Positions 23,964 to 32,780 are shown, counted from the stretch's first letter. The stretch: DNA of 44,621 bases from an uncultured Prevotellaceae bacterium (GCA_900318065.1 ONIY01000032.1:1-44621); one strand, 5' to 3'. The notes: generated by a model from the letters alone, not told the origin. Made by a program: numbers and translations.

Positions 23964-24860
23964 ATGAATTTTATCGACGTAAACAGTGTTGTAAAGCAAT
24001 ACGACGGCCACCTGGCACTCGACCATGTGGACCTGCATGTGCCGCAGGGGTGCATCTACGGGCTGCTGGGACCTAACGGTGCCGGAAAGACCTCGCTAAT
24101 TCGCATCATCAACCGCATCACCCGTGCCGACAGCGGCACCGTGCTGCTCAACGGCCGCGAGATGGTGCAGAGCGACATTGCCAACATAGGCTACCTGCCC
24201 GAGGAGCGAGGACTGTATAAGAAACTGAAAGTGGGCGACGAGATAGTCTATCTTGCCCAACTCAAGGGCATGCCCAAGCGCCTGGCGGTGAGCGAGATGG
24301 AGAAATGGCTGCAACGATTCGACCTCACCGAGTGGAAAGGCCGCAAGGTGGAGGAGCTGTCGAAGGGTATGCAACAAAAGGTGCAGTTCATCACCACCGT
24401 TATCCACAGGCCACAGCTGCTCATCTTCGACGAACCATTCTCGGGCTTCGACCCGGTGAACGCCGAGCAGCTCAAGCGCGAGATCATGCAGCTGTGCAAC
24501 GAGGGCGCCACCATCCTGTTCTCGACCCACAACATGGCGAGTGTGGAGGAGATTTGCGAACAAATCACCCTCATCAACCACTCGCGCGTGGTGCTCGAGG
24601 GACGTGTCGACGACATCAAGCAGCAGCACAAGAAGAACCTCTTTGTGGTGAATGTGAAAGGCGGCAAGGCTATCGACCCTTGCGACAACCTCTTTGAGAT
24701 AGTGCCCAGCCACGAGCACAGTGGCACGCTCATCAAGCTCAACAAGGGCGTGACGCTGCACGATACAATTGCCTATCTCAACGACCATTACACCCTCACC
24801 GGCATCACCGAGCAGCTGCCAAGTATGCACGAGATTTTCATAGAGACAGTGCAAGGGTAG
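23964..24860 (+). CDS. ABC transporter ATP-binding protein (NatA-like)
   Basis: A 298-residue ATPase. Walker A is GPNGAGKT (36-43), the Q-loop lies near YLPEERGLY, the signature is LSKGMQQ (about 132-138), Walker B LLIFDEPFSGFDP (about 152-164) and the H-loop STHNM (about 187-191). The last 90 residues form the DUF4162-type extension common in NatA relatives. It powers the membrane subunit encoded by the next gene. NatAB-type exporters move sodium or other small solutes; the substrate here cannot be told from sequence. The two genes are separated by 153 bases of tandem repeats but run in the same direction without another promoter that I can see. Confidence 0.92.
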   Translation: MNFIDVNSVVKQYDGHLALDHVDLHVPQGCIYGLLGPNGAGKTSLIRIINRITRADSGTVLLNGREMVQSDIANIGYLPEERGLYKKLKVGDEIVYLAQLKGMPKRLAVSEMEKWLQRFDLTEWKGRKVEELSKGMQQKVQFITTVIHRPQLLIFDEPFSGFDPVNAEQLKREIMQLCNEGATILFSTHNMASVEEICEQITLINHSRVVLEGRVDDIKQQHKKNLFVVNVKGGKAIDPCDNLFEIVPSHEHSGTLIKLNKGVTLHDTIAYLNDHYTLTGITEQLPSMHEIFIETVQG

Positions 24861-24882
24861 AGCGCCTGCGGCGCGGGGATCG

Positions 24883-24940
24883 AGGATCGAGGATCGAGGA
24901 TCGAGGATCGGGGATCGAGGATCGAGAATCGAGGAGTTCC
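24883..24940. repeat. Heptad tract of the ATCGAGG type
   Basis: About eight copies of ATCGAGG, with few substitutions, inside the spacer between the two exporter genes. Confidence 0.9.
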
Positions 24941-24982
24941 TATCCACTCCTATCCACTCCTATCCACTCCTACCCACTCCTA
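24938..24982. repeat. 10-bp tandem repeat (TCCTATCCAC)
   Basis: Four and a half copies of TCCTATCCAC follow directly on the ATCGAGG tract; one copy has C in place of T. Confidence 0.9.
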
Positions 24983-25013
24983 TAACATCAATAAAAACCA
25001 TCAATCAAAAATA

Positions 25014-26333
25014 ATGAACAAATTAAAACTGATAATCCAGCATGAGTACATGACGATAGTGGGCAAGAAGTCGTTCATTATCATGACGTTGCTCATTCCG
25101 TTCCTGATAATTCTGGTGGGATGCATTCCCGTGCTGCTTGCCTATATCAACAATAGCGCCGACACCAGTGTCACGCGCATCGCTGTCATCGACGAGAGCA
25201 ACCAGTTTGGCGCAGCATTCAAGAACTCCACCAACTATAACTTTGTGGTGATGAATGGCGACCAGTCGTTCAATCCGCATGAGTTCTACCAGAAAGCTGG
25301 CGACAGCCTCGATGCCATCGTTGTGATTCCTGCCGACGTGCTCAACACTCAGCAAGCCACAATCTACAGCGAGAACGCCATCGACAACAGCACCATTGGC
25401 TATCTCACCTCTTGCCTCAACGACACGCTTGCCAGCGCCAAGATTGCTTCGTTCAACGACCCCGAGCTGCAATCGAAAATCGAGCAGTCGCAGGTGAATG
25501 CCTCTATCAAGAGCATCAAGTGGGACGAGACGGGCAAGGAGCAGGAGCAGAGCGCCGAGATTGCCTCGGTGCTGGGAATGATTCTTGCTTTTCTCACCTA
25601 CACTTTTGTCCTCTCCTATGGCGCCATGATAATGAACAGCGTCATCGAGGAGAAGACCAATCGCATAGTCGAGGTAATCGTGAGCAGCTGCCGTCCCATG
25701 GAGCTGATGATGGGAAAGATAATTGGCGTGGGACTTGTGGGACTCACACAGTTTGCCATCTGGGTGGTGCTGCTGGGCATCGCTGGCAGTGTGCTGGGAA
25801 TGCTTGGGCTGGGCGCAGGCGCTGTTGCCTCGCCCGAGGCGATGACCGCTGGCATGAACCTGCCACAAGGCAGTGTCGACACCGAGCTCTCGGGCATTAT
25901 CTCCGCCCTCACCAGCATCAACTATGTGTCGCTGCTGGGCAACTTCGTCATCTACTTCATTGGCGGTTACCTGCTATATGCGTCGCTCTTTGCCGGATTT
26001 GGCTCTGCCGTCGACCAGGCGAGCGACAGTTCGCAGTTCACCATGCCCATCATCCTCATCATGGTGGTGGCTCTCTATGCCGGCGTCGCATGCATCGAGA
26101 ACCCCAGCGGTCCCATGGCGGTGTGGTGCTCTATCATCCCGTTCACCTCGCCCATTGTGATGATGGTGCGCCTGCCCTTCGACGTGCCCTGGTGGCAATT
26201 GCTGCTGAGCATAGCTCTCCTCTACGCCACAGCTCTGCTGTGCATCTGGATTTCGGCACGCATCTACCGCACCGGCATCCTCCTCTACGGCAAGAAACGC
26301 TCGCTCAAAGAGGTTGTCAAGTGGATAAAGTAG
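25014..26333 (+). CDS. ABC transporter permease (NatB-like, ABC-2 family)
   Basis: A 439-residue membrane subunit. One N-terminal helix (about 22-45, IIMTLLIPFLIILVGCIPVL) is followed by an extracytoplasmic domain of about 150 residues. A cluster of five to six helices begins near 187. The cytoplasmic loop VIEEKTNRIVEVIVSSCRP matches the conserved ABC-2 type segment seen in NatB. The C-terminus is short and basic (GKKRSLKEVVKWIK). It pairs with the ATPase directly upstream. Substrate unknown; export of sodium, lipids or small toxic compounds is possible for the family. Confidence 0.9.
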   Translation: MNKLKLIIQHEYMTIVGKKSFIIMTLLIPFLIILVGCIPVLLAYINNSADTSVTRIAVIDESNQFGAAFKNSTNYNFVVMNGDQSFNPHEFYQKAGDSLDAIVVIPADVLNTQQATIYSENAIDNSTIGYLTSCLNDTLASAKIASFNDPELQSKIEQSQVNASIKSIKWDETGKEQEQSAEIASVLGMILAFLTYTFVLSYGAMIMNSVIEEKTNRIVEVIVSSCRPMELMMGKIIGVGLVGLTQFAIWVVLLGIAGSVLGMLGLGAGAVASPEAMTAGMNLPQGSVDTELSGIISALTSINYVSLLGNFVIYFIGGYLLYASLFAGFGSAVDQASDSSQFTMPIILIMVVALYAGVACIENPSGPMAVWCSIIPFTSPIVMMVRLPFDVPWWQLLLSIALLYATALLCIWISARIYRTGILLYGKKRSLKEVVKWIK

Positions 26334-26425
26334 AGTGTAGAGTGTAGAGTGTAGAGTACAGAGTGTAGAGTGCAGAGTGTAGAGTACAGAGTGTAGAGTG
26401 TAGAGTGCAGAGTATAGAGTTTAGA
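26333..26425. repeat. Heptad tract of the GAGTGTA type
   Basis: Thirteen consecutive 7-mers, mostly GAGTGTA with GAGTACA, GAGTGCA and GAGTATA variants, start right at the stop codon of the permease gene. Confidence 0.95.
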
Positions 26426-26491
26426 GGTTTTATTAAATGTCAGTTGTGCGGGCCGCAGGATGGAGGTGGGGAAGCCCGTAGGGCTGACGCT

Positions 26492-26538
26492 GGGGTTAGG
26501 CAGGGGTGAAGCCGCAGGCTGAACCCCTGCCTAACCCC
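26492..26538. terminator. 16-bp perfect hairpin between convergent genes
   Basis: GGGGTTAGGCAGGGGT (26492-26507) pairs perfectly with ACCCCTGCCTAACCCC (26523-26538) across a 15-base loop. It lies between the ABC permease and the convergent CotH gene. The stem is long, and no clean T run follows on either strand. It may act as a bidirectional terminator or be a dispersed palindromic repeat. Confidence 0.65.
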
Positions 26539-26578
26539 TTACCAGTCCTAACGGACTTTTATCTTCCACCAAATATTT

Positions 26579-28300
26579 TTATTGTCCTAATATTACGTCG
26601 TAGATGCAAGTGACGTCGGCGGCGGTGATGTCGCCGTCAAAGTTTGGATCGAGGTGCTCGCCATAGTCTACTTGCACACCGTGCAGGAGGATGCTGTACA
26701 TGGTGGTTATGTCGTGGGACGTGACTGCGCCGTCGCCGTCCACATCGCAAATGTGGTGATGCATCCAGACGTCGAGCAGCGGCAATCGCTTGCTGAACCA
26801 CTCGGTGATATACTCTTTCTCGGCGGCAAAGTCGAGCGGATGCCCAAAGAGGTCGCTGTCGCCGTTCCACCGCTGCTCCTCACGGGCTGCTGCTCCGCAG
26901 TCGATGAGGCGGTCAATGGCGCTGCCGTAGCGGTTGAGCAGGCTTTCCTCGCTCAGCCAGGTGGCGCGCAGCTCGTCATACCGGTCCAGGAACTGCTGGC
27001 GATACTTGCACTTGTTGTGAAACATCATCTTGAAGAGCCAGTTGTAGGGATACTTGAAGAAGTTGTAGGCGGTGAGAGGCGGGCGCCAGTCAACGGGCGA
27101 CCACGTCTGTCCCACCGTTGCGTCAAGGTCCCACACGGCAATCGACAAGCGCTGGTTCATGGCCCTGTCATGGCACAGCCAGTAGATGTTGCGTGCCGAG
27201 TTGTCGTTGGCATTGAGGGTGAGATAGAAGATGGTGTAGTCGATGATGGGAGGCATGTCGAAGTAGTAATCCACAATGTAGTTGAACGCCTGTATCGACG
27301 CGCATGAGCCTATCGCGTTGATGGCGTTATACAGCACCTGGTAACTCGTGGGGAACACCTCGTCGAGCTCGGGATACTTGGTCTCAAAGCCACAGTACTC
27401 GGGCAGTGAGTCGTTAAACTCCTCGGCCCACCTGAACCCCGACTGGCTGTTAAACACATTGGTCTTCCACAGGCCGCCATGGAACACGTTGTTGATGGTG
27501 TCGTGCTTGACAAGTTGCAGCTGCTTGCGGTCCATCGCCTCGGTGAGGCAGTAGATGCCGCGGTACTCGTTGCACAGGAACATTTCCACCACCTTGCCGC
27601 GCACTCCAGTGAGGGCATCGGGAGCCTGGTCTATGTAGTGAGGAGGCCGTGCCATGTCGAGCCACAGCTCGGTGGCAATGCGGTTGCGCACTCGTGCCAT
27701 GTCGGCCTGGCCAGCGTCGAGTATCCAGTGGTTGTCGCGGCGCATGCCCAGGAGTTTGCGGCTCTGCTTCTCGCCGTTGGCATCTACAAACTTTATGCTG
27801 TAGTTGCGCTTGTGCTTATCGGGGGAGTTGGTTGTGTATCCGCGCCACTTCACGCGTGCGTTCATCACCTCGCTGGCGCCTTGTCCCGGCTCGGCAAGCA
27901 CCATGGTGCCCTGAGTGTAGTCATAGCCAAAGTCTCCCTCCATTGCCACGATGGGAAACCAGGTGAACTGCAGGTTGTAGTCTTTGCTCTCTCCGTTGGG
28001 GCCGATGCACGTCACTGTCCAGCTCCTGCCGCCAGCGATGTTCTCAAAGGTGTAGGCGCGGTCATCGCCCAGGGGCAGGCCGTCGATGCTCTGCACGGTG
28101 AAGCCATTGGTGTTGTCGACCGTTGCCGTCATGCTGGTGCCGAACCACTGCTCGGGCACCGATGCCAGCAGCATGCAGCGGGCGGTGTCGCAATAGGCGG
28201 GATTGCCATTCACGGTGAGCACTGCCACGGCATGGGCTGTGTTGCCAGCAGCCAGCAGCAATAATGCCAATGCTAATGTTCTATATAAATATTGTCTCAT
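26579..28300 (-). CDS. CotH-family kinase-like secreted protein with C-terminal dockerin (second of pair)
   Basis: A 573-residue exported protein. I start at 28300 (MRQYLYRTLALALLLLAAG), which gives a proper signal peptide just after the upstream gene's stop; the ATG at 28336 would overlap that gene. Residues about 120-470 form the CotH domain: KRNYSIKFVDANGEK, LLGMRRDNHWILDAG, GIYCLTEAMDR and the metal-site motif AVWDLDATVG. CotH members are atypical protein kinases first known from spore coats; secreted Bacteroidetes versions have unknown substrates. Residues about 512-573 form a dockerin pair (CDVDGDGAVTSHDITTMYS and FDGDITAADVTCIYDVILG). It is a paralogue of the next gene. Confidence 0.85.
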   Translation of the reverse strand: MRQYLYRTLALALLLLAAGNTAHAVAVLTVNGNPAYCDTARCMLLASVPEQWFGTSMTATVDNTNGFTVQSIDGLPLGDDRAYTFENIAGGRSWTVTCIGPNGESKDYNLQFTWFPIVAMEGDFGYDYTQGTMVLAEPGQGASEVMNARVKWRGYTTNSPDKHKRNYSIKFVDANGEKQSRKLLGMRRDNHWILDAGQADMARVRNRIATELWLDMARPPHYIDQAPDALTGVRGKVVEMFLCNEYRGIYCLTEAMDRKQLQLVKHDTINNVFHGGLWKTNVFNSQSGFRWAEEFNDSLPEYCGFETKYPELDEVFPTSYQVLYNAINAIGSCASIQAFNYIVDYYFDMPPIIDYTIFYLTLNANDNSARNIYWLCHDRAMNQRLSIAVWDLDATVGQTWSPVDWRPPLTAYNFFKYPYNWLFKMMFHNKCKYRQQFLDRYDELRATWLSEESLLNRYGSAIDRLIDCGAAAREEQRWNGDSDLFGHPLDFAAEKEYITEWFSKRLPLLDVWMHHHICDVDGDGAVTSHDITTMYSILLHGVQVDYGEHLDPNFDGDITAADVTCIYDVILGQ

Positions 28301-28307
28301 GTGTCGT

Positions 28308-30041
28308 TTATCGGTTATTGCCAAGTAAATAATCATAAAGGATGCTCAGGTCGGCGGCGGTGATGGCGCCATCGCCGTTCACGTCAAGATTGCCACCGCT
28401 CTCGATGCCGTAGAGGAGATATTCCTCAATGACAGTGATGTCGTGCGACGTGACTGCGCCATCGCCGTTCACGTCGCAGGGGTGACGCATCATGGTGGTG
28501 TCGAGGTGGGCAAGGCGTTTCTTTATCCAGTCGAGGATATAGTCCTTCTCGCCCACGATGTCGAGTGGCAGGCCGTGGATGTCGCTGTCGCCGCTCCACC
28601 GCAGTTGCTCGCGATACACCGAGCCACTCTCCACCAGCCTGCCCACGAGGGCATTGATCCTCTCGCTCAGGCTCTGCTCGCTCAGCCACGTCTTGCGCAG
28701 TTGCCAGTAGCGCTCTATCATGTCGTCGTGATAGATGCACTGGGGGTCGTTGAGCATGCGAAAGTGGCGGCTCGAGAAGCGGTAGTTGTAGGTGGGTTCG
28801 GCTTTGCCGCCGCGAAAGTTGGGCGAGTCGCGGTTGGTGCCCATCGACCAGTCGAGGTCCCACGCTGCCAGCGTCATGCGCTTGTCTTGCTCGCGGTCAT
28901 AAATCACCCAGTAGATGTTGTTGACGCCATTGTCGATGGAGATGAGAAACTGGATGAAGATGCCGTAGTCGATGAGGACAGGGATGTCGAAATAGTTGTG
29001 AGCCTGAGCGTTGAAGCCCTCCACGTCGTTGTCGACCACAAACTCTATGGCATCGTGCAGGTCGACGTGCTGGGTGGGATGAACATCGTCAAACTCAGGG
29101 TACTCTATCTCAAACGTGTCGTAGTAGGGGCTGTCGTTGTCATAGTCAACCACCACCTTAAACTCTGCCACTCGGCTCCAGGCTGTCGTGTTCCAAATCA
29201 TGCCGTGGAAGGTGTTGCTCTGCTCGTCATATTTCTTCACCTGCAACTGCTTGCGGTCGATGCTCTCCATGAGCGAGTAGATGCCCATGTAGTTGCCGTT
29301 GACCACCACTTCAACCATCTCGCCACGGGCAGCGGTGAGGGCGTCGGGAGCCTGGTCGATGTAGTAGGGCGGTCGCGACATGTCGAGCCACAGGTCGGTG
29401 GCAATGCGGTTGCGCACCCTCGAGAGGTCGACCTGGCCCGCATCGAGTTTCCAGTGGTTGTCGCGACGCATGCCCAGCAGCCGCCGGTTCTGCTTCTCGC
29501 CATTGGCGTCGACAAACTTGATGCTGTAGTTGCGCTTGTGGCGCCCATCGGTGTTGGTGTATCCTCCTCGCCACTTCACCAGTGCTGTCATGCCCTGTTC
29601 CACCTTGCCGTCGGGGGTGAGCAGGCTCACGAGCGCGTTGTTGAAGTCATAGCCTATGTCGCCCTCCAGGGTCATGATGGGAAGGCTGGTGAACATGAGC
29701 CGCTTCACGATGGGCTTGTTGTCCTTGATGGCTCTCACCAGGTAGGCCTTCTCGCCGCTCAGGCTGGCAAAGGTGATGGGGTTGCTCGCCAGCGACTGCC
29801 CGTTGACGGTGATGTTGTGCCAGTGGCTTGCGGTGTCTACTTGCACCACTGCCGTGAAGTCGCTGCCATAGGCCTCGCGCGGCACAGGGCAGATGATGAT
29901 ATTGCTGCCATTGTCGCCCACGGCAGGCACACCGTTGACATAGAGCTGGGCGCCAGCCATGCCGCACATCACTATCATGGCCACCATTGTCATGGTGAGC
30001 CTCTTGACTACTTGGGCAATATGTAATGCGATATTCAACAT
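28308..30041 (-). CDS. CotH-family kinase-like secreted protein with C-terminal dockerin (first of pair)
   Basis: A 577-residue exported protein. I start at 30041 because MLNIALHIAQVVKRLTMTMV leads into a normal signal peptide; ATGs at 30062 and 30095 would add a polar extension. The CotH domain spans about 120-490, with KRNYSIKFVDANGEK, GIYSLMESIDRKQLQ and AAWDLDWSMG. The dockerin pair is at the C-terminus (CDVNGDGAVTSHDITVIEE and LDVNGDGAITAADLSILYD). It lies 7 bases before the second CotH gene, so the two form one transcript. The start codon sits beside a 14-bp inverted repeat. A LytS/LytT system lies upstream on the same strand. Confidence 0.85.
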   Translation of the reverse strand: MLNIALHIAQVVKRLTMTMVAMIVMCGMAGAQLYVNGVPAVGDNGSNIIICPVPREAYGSDFTAVVQVDTASHWHNITVNGQSLASNPITFASLSGEKAYLVRAIKDNKPIVKRLMFTSLPIMTLEGDIGYDFNNALVSLLTPDGKVEQGMTALVKWRGGYTNTDGRHKRNYSIKFVDANGEKQNRRLLGMRRDNHWKLDAGQVDLSRVRNRIATDLWLDMSRPPYYIDQAPDALTAARGEMVEVVVNGNYMGIYSLMESIDRKQLQVKKYDEQSNTFHGMIWNTTAWSRVAEFKVVVDYDNDSPYYDTFEIEYPEFDDVHPTQHVDLHDAIEFVVDNDVEGFNAQAHNYFDIPVLIDYGIFIQFLISIDNGVNNIYWVIYDREQDKRMTLAAWDLDWSMGTNRDSPNFRGGKAEPTYNYRFSSRHFRMLNDPQCIYHDDMIERYWQLRKTWLSEQSLSERINALVGRLVESGSVYREQLRWSGDSDIHGLPLDIVGEKDYILDWIKKRLAHLDTTMMRHPCDVNGDGAVTSHDITVIEEYLLYGIESGGNLDVNGDGAITAADLSILYDYLLGNNR

Positions 30042-30095
30042 CAGGTGTGCGCTTGGGGCCATTACCCCTAACCTATAAAACGTTGAATATCGCAT
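30026..30095 (-). promoter_or_regulatory. 14-bp inverted repeat around the CotH start codon
   Basis: ATGCGATATTCAAC (30026-30039) and GTTGAATATCGCAT (30082-30095) are perfect inverted repeats. One arm ends at the chosen start codon at 30039-30041. The loop contains a second small hairpin, GGGG-TAATG-GCCCC. In the mRNA the stem would sequester the start region. Confidence 0.5.
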
Positions 30096-30159
30096 GTCTA
30101 TTGCACCAGTAATCTTGTTTTTTGGCGCAATAAGTGGTGTTTTATGTCACAAAGCCAGT

Positions 30160-30870
30160 CTACTGCCCCAGGAAGTCGAGGAAAGCCTGCTTGTAGCTGT
30201 CGCCAATGGGGATGTACAGGTCCTTGTCGTAGACGATGCGGTTGCGGTCAATCTCGCGTATCTTGCTCTTCTGGACAATGAACGAGCGGTGCACCCTGAT
30301 GAAGCGTGACGAGGGCAGCATCTGCTCTATTGCCTTCATGTTCATCAGCGACAGGATGGGGTGGGGCGACTGCTCGGTGTAAATCTTCACATAGTCCTTC
30401 AATCCCTCAATGTAGCGAATGTCGTCGAGGTCGATTTGAAGCAGTTTGTACTCGCTCTTGACAAAGATGCTCGTCGCCTCGGTGGCCTTGGGCTCCTCTA
30501 CTTGTCGCACCATCTTGTACCACTGCAGCGCCTTGTTGCACGCCTCGAGAAACTCGGCATAGGAGATGGGCTTCATCAAGTAGTCGAGGGCGTTGATGCG
30601 GTAGCCGTCGAGGGCATATTGCTCAAAGGCGGTGGTGAACACCACGCGTGTGGTCTCGGGCAGCATGCGCGAGAGTTCCAGCCCGTTGAGCTCGGGCATC
30701 TGTATGTCGAGAAACACGATGTCGACAGGGTTCTCGGCAATGCCTTTCATGGCGTCGACGGCGTTGGAGTACTTGCCGTTGAGTTCCATGAACGGAATTT
30801 TTTTCACATAGCTCACCAGCAGTTCCACTGCCAGTGGCTCATCGTCTATTATGGCGCATTTAATGTTCAT
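30160..30870 (-). CDS. LytTR-family response regulator
   Basis: A 236-residue DNA-binding response regulator. The receiver domain (1-120) has the acidic pair D9/D10, the phospho-acceptor D55 in IVFLDIQMPELNGLEL and K near 104 in YLMKPI. The C-terminal LytTR domain (about 135-236) includes LLQIDLDDIRYIEGLKDYVK, MNMKAIEQMLP, RVHRSFIVQ and NRIVYDKDLYIPIG. It overlaps the sensor kinase gene by 11 bases, so it is translated from the same mRNA. Members bind tandem short repeats at promoters; no matching sites are evident nearby, though the CotH pair directly downstream is a natural candidate target. Confidence 0.95.
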   Translation of the reverse strand: MNIKCAIIDDEPLAVELLVSYVKKIPFMELNGKYSNAVDAMKGIAENPVDIVFLDIQMPELNGLELSRMLPETTRVVFTTAFEQYALDGYRINALDYLMKPISYAEFLEACNKALQWYKMVRQVEEPKATEATSIFVKSEYKLLQIDLDDIRYIEGLKDYVKIYTEQSPHPILSLMNMKAIEQMLPSSRFIRVHRSFIVQKSKIREIDRNRIVYDKDLYIPIGDSYKQAFLDFLGQ

Positions 30871-31921
30871 TGTAGAGTATTATTTTTGAGAAGTATTTCT
30901 TGGTGTTTTCGTCAATGCCTTTTTCCCAGGTGTAGTGGTTGGGGTACATCAGCTCCAGGCGCTTTGCCACCTGCTCGAGTCCTATTCCCGAGCCGCTCTT
31001 GTCGTTGTCGCGCTTGGGGTGGTTAGTGTTCACTATCTCGCAGGTGATCTTGTCGTCGTCGTTGCTCATGGCAATGCTAATCTCTCCCTCGCCAGCCTGC
31101 GACACGCCGTGCTTGAAGGCGTTCTCAATGAGCGAGATGAAGATGAGCGGCGCAATGGGGGTGGCATCGTCTTTCTCAATGTTGATGGCAGTGTCGATTT
31201 TCACGTTGTTGGTCACGCGTATCTTCATCAGCTCGATGTAGTTCTTGATGAACTCCACCTCCTTGTAGAGCGGCACATATTTCTTCTGGTTGTCGTAGAG
31301 GGCATGCCGCAGCAGCTTGCTCAGCTCGCCCACTGCCACCTGTGCCTTCTCGGGGTCGAAGGCTATCAGGGCATAGATGTTGTTGAGGGTGTTGAGCAGG
31401 AAGTGCGGGTTGAGCTGGTTGCGCAGGTTCTTGAGCTCGGCCTCGGTGCGGGTGCGCTCGGCTTCTTTCTTCGCCTCCTGCAGTTTTTGCCACCGCTGGC
31501 TCATGCGTATTGCCACGCTAAGGCCCACCACGAGGATGAGCATGAGCGACATCTGCACAAAGCGGGTCCACCGGGGTGGGGCATTGAATCTGGGTGGTGC
31601 TGTCTCGGTCGATGGGAACAGGTTTCCCATCCAGTGCCACCACCATGTCATGGCTGCCACTGTGACAAAGATGGCAATGATGTTGTACAAGACAAAGCGC
31701 TTGCGCTTGTTCTCGAAGAGCAATCGCGGAATGGTGTAGGTGTAGTTGAAGTAGAAAATCGCCATGTAGCCCATGGAGGCTCCCAGCGAGCGCAGGTAGT
31801 GGCGCATGGCATCGCTCATGGTGTCGCCCTGGCGGTACATGAACAGCGGGAACGCGATTATCAGTCCCCAGCACAAGATGTGGATGAGTGACGTGCGGTT
31901 GATGTTTAATTTCTTGCTCAT
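30860..31921 (-). CDS. LytS-type sensor histidine kinase (His_kinase family)
   Basis: A 353-residue membrane kinase. Four membrane helices lie within residues 10-140. A coiled-coil-like linker (LQEAKKEAERTRTEAELKN) leads to the H-box LRNQLNPHFLLNTLNN with H173. The ATP-binding region has SLIENAFKHG (N box) and GSGIGLEQVAKRLELMY (G box). It phosphorylates the LytTR regulator encoded next. No extracytoplasmic sensor domain of any size is present, so the signal is probably sensed in the membrane. It is transcribed from a clear -7 box. Confidence 0.95.
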   Translation of the reverse strand: MSKKLNINRTSLIHILCWGLIIAFPLFMYRQGDTMSDAMRHYLRSLGASMGYMAIFYFNYTYTIPRLLFENKRKRFVLYNIIAIFVTVAAMTWWWHWMGNLFPSTETAPPRFNAPPRWTRFVQMSLMLILVVGLSVAIRMSQRWQKLQEAKKEAERTRTEAELKNLRNQLNPHFLLNTLNNIYALIAFDPEKAQVAVGELSKLLRHALYDNQKKYVPLYKEVEFIKNYIELMKIRVTNNVKIDTAINIEKDDATPIAPLIFISLIENAFKHGVSQAGEGEISIAMSNDDDKITCEIVNTNHPKRDNDKSGSGIGLEQVAKRLELMYPNHYTWEKGIDENTKKYFSKIILYNEH

Positions 31922-31956
31922 AGTGACAATGCTATAGTAGCTAATTGCTTGCGATA

Positions 31957-31964
31957 CAAAAGTA
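31957..31964 (-). promoter_or_regulatory. -7 box (TACTTTTG) for the LytS/LytT operon
   Basis: A TAnnTTTG match on the minus strand, 36 bases from the kinase start at 31921. Confidence 0.65.
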
Positions 31965-32054
31965 CTAAAATTTCACAATAAAACCAAAAATAGTAGACAA
32001 AACCAAACTGCAACATAGAAGAATACCTTTTTTTAATAGATGAAATGCTAATAA

Positions 32055-32086
32055 TTTGTGTTTTACTGGAAAATGTGCTATTTTTG
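32055..32086 (+). promoter_or_regulatory. -33/-7 promoter for the 32127 gene
   Basis: TTTG (32055-32058) and TATTTTTG (32079-32086) are separated by 20 bases. This is one of the best promoter matches in the window and gives a leader of about 38 bases. Confidence 0.7.
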
Positions 32087-32126
32087 CCATTGATTAATGT
32101 TGATAATAACCAATACCTAAGCAATT

Positions 32127-32780
32127 ATGAAAAGAAGAATCTCATTTACACTTTCTATGGCATTTGTTGCCGTGATGATTATGGCCCTCAGTGCCAGCGT
32201 TTATGGTCGCACCCGCCTCGGCAAGAGAGGCAAGCGCGTCAAGGCGCAGACAAGCAATGTGATTACAGTCAACTTCGACAAGTTCCCTGCCACTATCAAT
32301 GAATGGAAGGACATGCAAAGCAAGCTCGGCGGCGAGCCACAAGGCGCTGTGGCGCTGCAGGTGATGGCGTTTGAGCTCTATCGCACCAATCGTGCCGATG
32401 GCGAGCAGGCGCTCAGGCTCAACAACACCTCTACCAATTATAACAGCACCGTGGAGCGGCTGCGCGAGATAATGGGAAAAGACAAGTACTATGCGCGGCC
32501 CTACATCGCCTGGGCGATGCTCAAGGGCGCTACTCCCGAGAACGGCTACTCGGCACGGCCTCCCTACACCATTGAGATGAAACGCGACCCCAACAAGCAG
32601 CCGCAGGTGAGCCAGCTCCTGAAGGGAACCGTCATCTACATGCTCATCGACAGCAAGGGATGGGACACCAACTGGCGCGGTGTGGAAGTGGTGAAACCCG
32701 AGGGCAGCGACTACTATGTGGTGAGCAACTGCCCAGCCATGTACACCCAGTGCAAGGAGACAACCAAGTTCAACAAGTAA
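32127..32780 (+). CDS. Secreted protein of unknown function
   Basis: A 217-residue protein. The signal peptide covers residues 1-27 (SFTLSMAFVAVMIMALSASVYG). A basic stretch follows (RTRLGKRGKRVKAQ). The rest looks like one compact domain with GGEPQGAVALQVMAFELYRT, YARPYIAWAMLKGATPENGY and KGTVIYMLIDSKGWDTNWRG, then VEVVKPEGSDYYVVSNCPAM. I recognise this general type from Bacteroidetes but not the function; an exported helical domain that handles small ligands is only a possibility. It is a single-gene unit. Confidence 0.7.
   Translation: MKRRISFTLSMAFVAVMIMALSASVYGRTRLGKRGKRVKAQTSNVITVNFDKFPATINEWKDMQSKLGGEPQGAVALQVMAFELYRTNRADGEQALRLNNTSTNYNSTVERLREIMGKDKYYARPYIAWAMLKGATPENGYSARPPYTIEMKRDPNKQPQVSQLLKGTVIYMLIDSKGWDTNWRGVEVVKPEGSDYYVVSNCPAMYTQCKETTKFNK

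Noticed and set aside
28443-30026. 527-codon plus-strand frame opposite the first CotH gene
   Set aside because: It is an antisense shadow with Val/His/Ala bias. The minus strand encodes CotH and a dockerin.
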